The notes below the pieces were generated by a model that was given only the letters and a program-made list of their open reading frames with translations, made no database searches and had not been told where the DNA came from. The translations under genes were made by a program, and so were the position numbers. A DNA stretch of 8,874 nucleotides from Berkiella_A sp964633725 (GTDB lineage: Bacteria > Pseudomonadota > Gammaproteobacteria > Berkiellales > Berkiellaceae). The stretch lies in the NCBI GenBank assembly GCA_964633725.1, contig CAZWHY010000069.1, positions 1 through 8,874 on the forward strand. The letters run 5' to 3'. The stretch's first letter is position 1. The number at the start of each line of letters is the position of its first letter. This document shows, piece by piece, positions 7,275 to 8,874 of this stretch.

Positions 7275-7703
7275 TTAATCTTCCACCTCAAGTCCCATGC
7301 TGCGAGCGCTACCAGCAATTGTACGAACAGCGTTATCCATGTTTCTTGCAGTTAAATCTGCCATTTTAGTTGTTGCAATTTCTTCTTAGTTCGCAAGCGT
7401 TACCGTACCTACTTTTTTTGTATTGGGTTCACAACTACCTTTTTGTATGCCAGCGGCTTTCTTCAACAAAACAGCTGCGGGTGGGGTTTTAATAATGAAT
7501 GTAAAACTTTTATCGCTATATACTGTAATAATTACAGGTAAAGGCATGCCTTTTTCATAGGATTGTGTTTGAGCATTAAACGCTTTGCAAAATTCCATAA
7601 TGTTAACACCATGCTGACCCAATGCAGGCCCCACTGGTGGACTAGGATTTCCTTCTTGCGCTTTTACCTGCAATTTTATAAATGCACTGACTTTCTTTGC
7701 CAT
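7275..7703 (-). pseudogene. rplK: 50S ribosomal protein L11, interrupted by an in-frame TAA at codon 106
   Basis: L11 binds 23S rRNA helices H43-H44 in the GTPase-associated centre. It takes part in factor binding, release-factor function and RelA activation. The ATG at 7703 follows GAGGT with 5-nt spacing. The open part encodes 105 residues: the NTD (1-70, with NPSPPVGPALGQHGVNIMEFCKAF split by family-typical positions) and the first third of the C-terminal rRNA-binding domain (TPPAAVLLKKAAG). A TAA at 7386-7388 then interrupts it. The same frame continues with an intact tail (EEIATTKMADLTARNM, then TIAGSARSMGLEVED) to a TAA at 7275-7277. The full frame has 142 codons, the exact E. coli length, and the stop aligns with E. 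coli Leu106 (compare AQLQEIA with AN-stop-EEIA). A TTA-to-TAA change explains it. Neither +1 nor -1 shifting at the stop restores the tail, so only zero-frame readthrough could. If translated only to the stop, the product occupies 7386-7703 and lacks most rRNA contacts. Sequence error remains possible. Confidence 0.9.
7386..7388 (-). other. Premature in-frame TAA within rplK
   Basis: The local context on the coding strand is GCG AAC TAA GAA GAA. TAA is the normal terminator of rplA, rplJ, rplL and nusG in this window, so codon reassignment is not supported. TAA is not the codon used for selenocysteine (TGA) or pyrrolysine (TAG). The next in-frame ATG is codon 114 (7362-7364), which has no convincing ribosome binding site. 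Confidence 0.9.
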
Positions 7704-7716
7704 ACTTTACCTCATT

Positions 7717-7743
7717 TGGGTTCTAACGCCGCTAAGCTCCCCA
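7717..7743 (-). promoter_or_regulatory. Probable L1-binding autoregulatory hairpin before rplK
   Basis: The 47-bp nusG-rplK gap contains, on the coding strand, TGGGGAGC, then a short loop, then GCGTTAGAACCCA. TGGG pairs with CCCA, and an inner GC/GC pairing leaves an asymmetric internal loop (GTTAGAA). This resembles the mRNA mimic of the 23S rRNA L1 site that lies just upstream of rplK in E. coli and relatives, where free L1 represses the L11-L1 mRNA. It ends about 6 nt before the rplK ribosome binding site (GAGGT), so bound L1 could block initiation. The assignment rests on remembered similarity of sequence and position, not on a covariance-model search. Confidence 0.6.
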
Positions 7744-7750
7744 TAAAGTT

Positions 7751-8392
7751 TTATGTTTTTTCGACTTGACTAAACTCTAATTCTACAGGCGTAGATCGCC
7801 CAAAAATCAACACAGCCACTCTTAAGCGGCTTTTTTCGTAATTAACTTCTTCTACAGCACCATTAAAATCTGCAAAAGGCCCATCTTTGACACGAACAAC
7901 TTCGCCCGGCTCAAATATTGTTTTGGGTCTTGGTTTTTCAACCCCTTCCCTCACCCTATCTAAGATAGCATTGGCTTCTTTCTCTGAAATCGGAGCGGGT
8001 CTGTCTGAAGTGCCCCCAATAAAGCCTAAAACTCTAGGGGTTCTGCGCACTAAGTGCCAGGTATCTTCATCCAAGTGCATTTGAACAAGCACATATCCGG
8101 GAAAAAACTTTCTATCACTTCTGCATTTTTTCCCATCACGAATTTCAACGACTTCCTCAGTGGGAACTAAAATATCACCAAATTTATCTTCTAAATGGTA
8201 CTGCTGAATACCATCTTGCAAGTTAATGACAACTCGGTTTTCGTAACCAACAAAAGCTTGTACAACATACCAACGCAATGCTTCTTGTTCAGTTTCTTTT
8301 TCAGATTTTTCAGATTCTTCAGATTCTTTTTCAGATTTTTCAGCTGCTTCTTCAGATTTTTCAGCTTCTTGTTCAGTTTCTTCTTCCATCAT
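7751..8392 (-). CDS. nusG: Transcription termination/antitermination factor NusG with extended acidic N-terminus
   Basis: NusG binds RNA polymerase through its NGN domain. Its KOW domain contacts Rho or ribosomal protein S10, affecting pausing, Rho termination and transcription-translation coupling. The 213-residue product has the NGN domain at about residues 40-148 (RWYVVQAF, RKFFPGYVLVQM, GFIGGTSDRPAPIS) and KOW at about 160-213 (FEPGEVVRVKDGPFADFNG, IFGRSTPVELEFSQVEK). Phe197 corresponds to E. coli F165, the S10/Rho contact. The start is taken as the ATG at 8392, which overlaps the secE TGA and has GGGG about 8 nt upstream; the adjacent ATG (8389) is equally possible. E. coli NusG is 181 residues. 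The excess is a low-complexity N-terminus (residues 3-38, 18 of 36 residues Glu) with in-frame DNA repeats. No Met lies between residue 2 and the NGN domain, so the extension is not simply a wrongly chosen start. Confidence 0.95.
   Translation of the reverse strand: MMEEETEQEAEKSEEAAEKSEKESEESEKSEKETEQEALRWYVVQAFVGYENRVVINLQDGIQQYHLEDKFGDILVPTEEVVEIRDGKKCRSDRKFFPGYVLVQMHLDEDTWHLVRRTPRVLGFIGGTSDRPAPISEKEANAILDRVREGVEKPRPKTIFEPGEVVRVKDGPFADFNGAVEEVNYEKSRLRVAVLIFGRSTPVELEFSQVEKT
8279..8386 (-). repeat. In-frame low-complexity repeat in the nusG 5' end
   Basis: This segment encodes NusG residues 3-38, made only of E, K, S, A, T and Q. The 12-mer GAAAAATCTGAA (Glu-Lys-Ser-Glu) occurs three times on the coding strand, at 8351-8362, 8330-8341 and 8300-8311. 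A 17-bp direct repeat, GAAACTGAACAAGAAGC (ETEQEA), flanks the block at 8364-8380 and 8280-8296, exactly 84 bp (28 codons) apart. Removing one 84-bp unit would leave a NusG of 185 residues, close to the usual length, so the block looks like an in-frame expansion. Confidence 0.9.
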
Positions 8393-8772
8393 CAATGTGC
8401 CCCATATCCGGTGATGAACGCGACCGCTTTTAATAAAACTGCATCAACACCCCATAGGATGAGGCTAACAACTGTTACTATTGCTAAAACAATCAAAGTG
8501 GTTTGAATGGTTTCTTGACGGCTTGGCCATACAACTTTTCTGGCCTCCGCCTTCGCATCCATTGCAAACTGCCAGAATCTTTGACCCTTGCTTGTCTTGT
8601 ATGCGATAAAAAATGCTGCACCGGCTATTGCGATAAGCAAAAGCACACGAATCAACGAAGATTGTTCTGTGTAATGGTAATTACCCATCACCCCAAATGC
8701 AATCAACGCGAATACAACTATCCATTTTAATGAGTCCATGATGCCGCCATGGTTTTTCGTCAGATGCCTCAT
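8392..8772 (-). CDS. secE: Preprotein translocase subunit SecE
   Basis: SecE is the small inner-membrane clamp subunit of the SecYEG protein-export channel. The 126-residue product matches the three-helix gammaproteobacterial type (E. coli has 127). Hydrophobic segments lie at about residues 15-33, 40-58 and 90-122. The conserved cytoplasmic amphipathic stretch with AEARKVVWPSRQET at about 75-88 precedes the last, essential helix. The start is uncertain. The first ATG (8772) gives the usual family length but its purine-rich AAGGTGG lies 13 nt away. A second in-frame ATG (residue 12, base 8739) has GGCGG close upstream. The TGA stop shares one base with the nusG start (TGATG), so the two genes are probably translationally coupled. 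A 24-bp near-repeat of the rpoB 3' flank ends on the first base of this start codon. Confidence 0.95.
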   Translation of the reverse strand: MRHLTKNHGGIMDSLKWIVVFALIAFGVMGNYHYTEQSSLIRVLLLIAIAGAAFFIAYKTSKGQRFWQFAMDAKAEARKVVWPSRQETIQTTLIVLAIVTVVSLILWGVDAVLLKAVAFITGYGAH

Positions 8773-8795
8773 GTTAAAAGAAGTACCACCTTAAA
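8772..8795 (-). repeat. 24-bp near-repeat, copy before secE
   Basis: This tRNA-secE spacer segment matches 1168-1191 at 22 of 24 positions in the same orientation. On the coding strand it reads TTTAAGGTGGTACTT then CTTTTAACA, and its last base is the A of the secE ATG. The conserved core TGGT is flanked by AAG/CTT, which can form a 3-bp stem. Confidence 0.6.
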
Positions 8796-8797
8796 TT

Positions 8798-8873
<76 letters not shown>

Positions 8874-8874
8874 A

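Noticed and set aside
7362..7388. Split L11: reinitiation at codon 114 producing a separate C-terminal piece
   Set aside because: There is no convincing ribosome binding site before this ATG, and the 29-residue product would be too small to fold as the rRNA-binding domain.
7380..7395. Programmed frameshift at the rplK stop
   Set aside because: The +1 and -1 frames after the stop both reach new stops within a few codons; the conserved tail is in the original frame.
8195..8506. A plus-strand frame rich in Phe/Arg
   Set aside because: It is the reverse reading of the Glu/Lys/Ser repeat at the start of nusG; its composition is a by-product of that repeat.

Overview
This window is a single stretch of the conserved ribosomal protein/RNA polymerase (rpoBC) region, read entirely on the minus strand. 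In transcription order it holds tRNA-Trp(CCA), secE, nusG, rplK (L11), rplA (L1), rplJ (L10), rplL (L7/L12), rpoB, and the first 354 codons of rpoC, which runs off the window at base 1. The proteins align closely to their Escherichia coli counterparts: three-helix-type SecE, E. coli-like RpoB with the gammaproteobacterial insertions, and rpoC in exact residue register. Together with an L10-leader-like element before rplJ and a tRNA-Trp just before secE, this points to a gammaproteobacterium with a moderately AT-rich genome (about 40% G+C by eye). I cannot name the genus. The standard bacterial code is used: rplA, rplJ, rplL and nusG end in TAA, rpoB in TAG and secE in TGA. Start codons are ATG, GTG (rplJ) and TTG (rpoC).

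Layout from right to left: tRNA-Trp at the right edge is followed after 25 bp by secE, which overlaps nusG by one base (TGATG). A 47-bp gap carrying a probable L1-binding hairpin precedes rplK. rplK and rplA are only 2 bp apart. A 244-bp gap holds a long hairpin over the rplA stop codon and a probable L10 autoregulatory leader before rplJ. rplJ and rplL are close together. A 94-bp gap with a strong stem-loop (attenuator-like) separates rplL from rpoB, and a 129-bp gap with a weaker hairpin separates rpoB from rpoC. No gene-free stretch exceeds 300 bp.

The genes form the usual growth-rate-linked set: a Sec translocon subunit, the transcription/translation coupling factor NusG, the ribosomal GTPase-associated centre and stalk (L11, L10, L12), the L1 stalk, and the two large RNA polymerase subunits.

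Two things are not routine. First, rplK has an in-frame TAA at codon 106 of an otherwise perfect 142-codon frame, with the conserved C-terminal tail intact behind it. It is a very recent nonsense mutation, a sequence error, or a case of stop readthrough. Second, NusG carries a Glu/Lys/Ser-rich N-terminal extension of about 28 residues that appears to have grown by in-frame repeat expansion. Smaller observations include a 24-bp near-repeat found just before secE and just after rpoB, and a hairpin that places the rplA stop codon in its loop.
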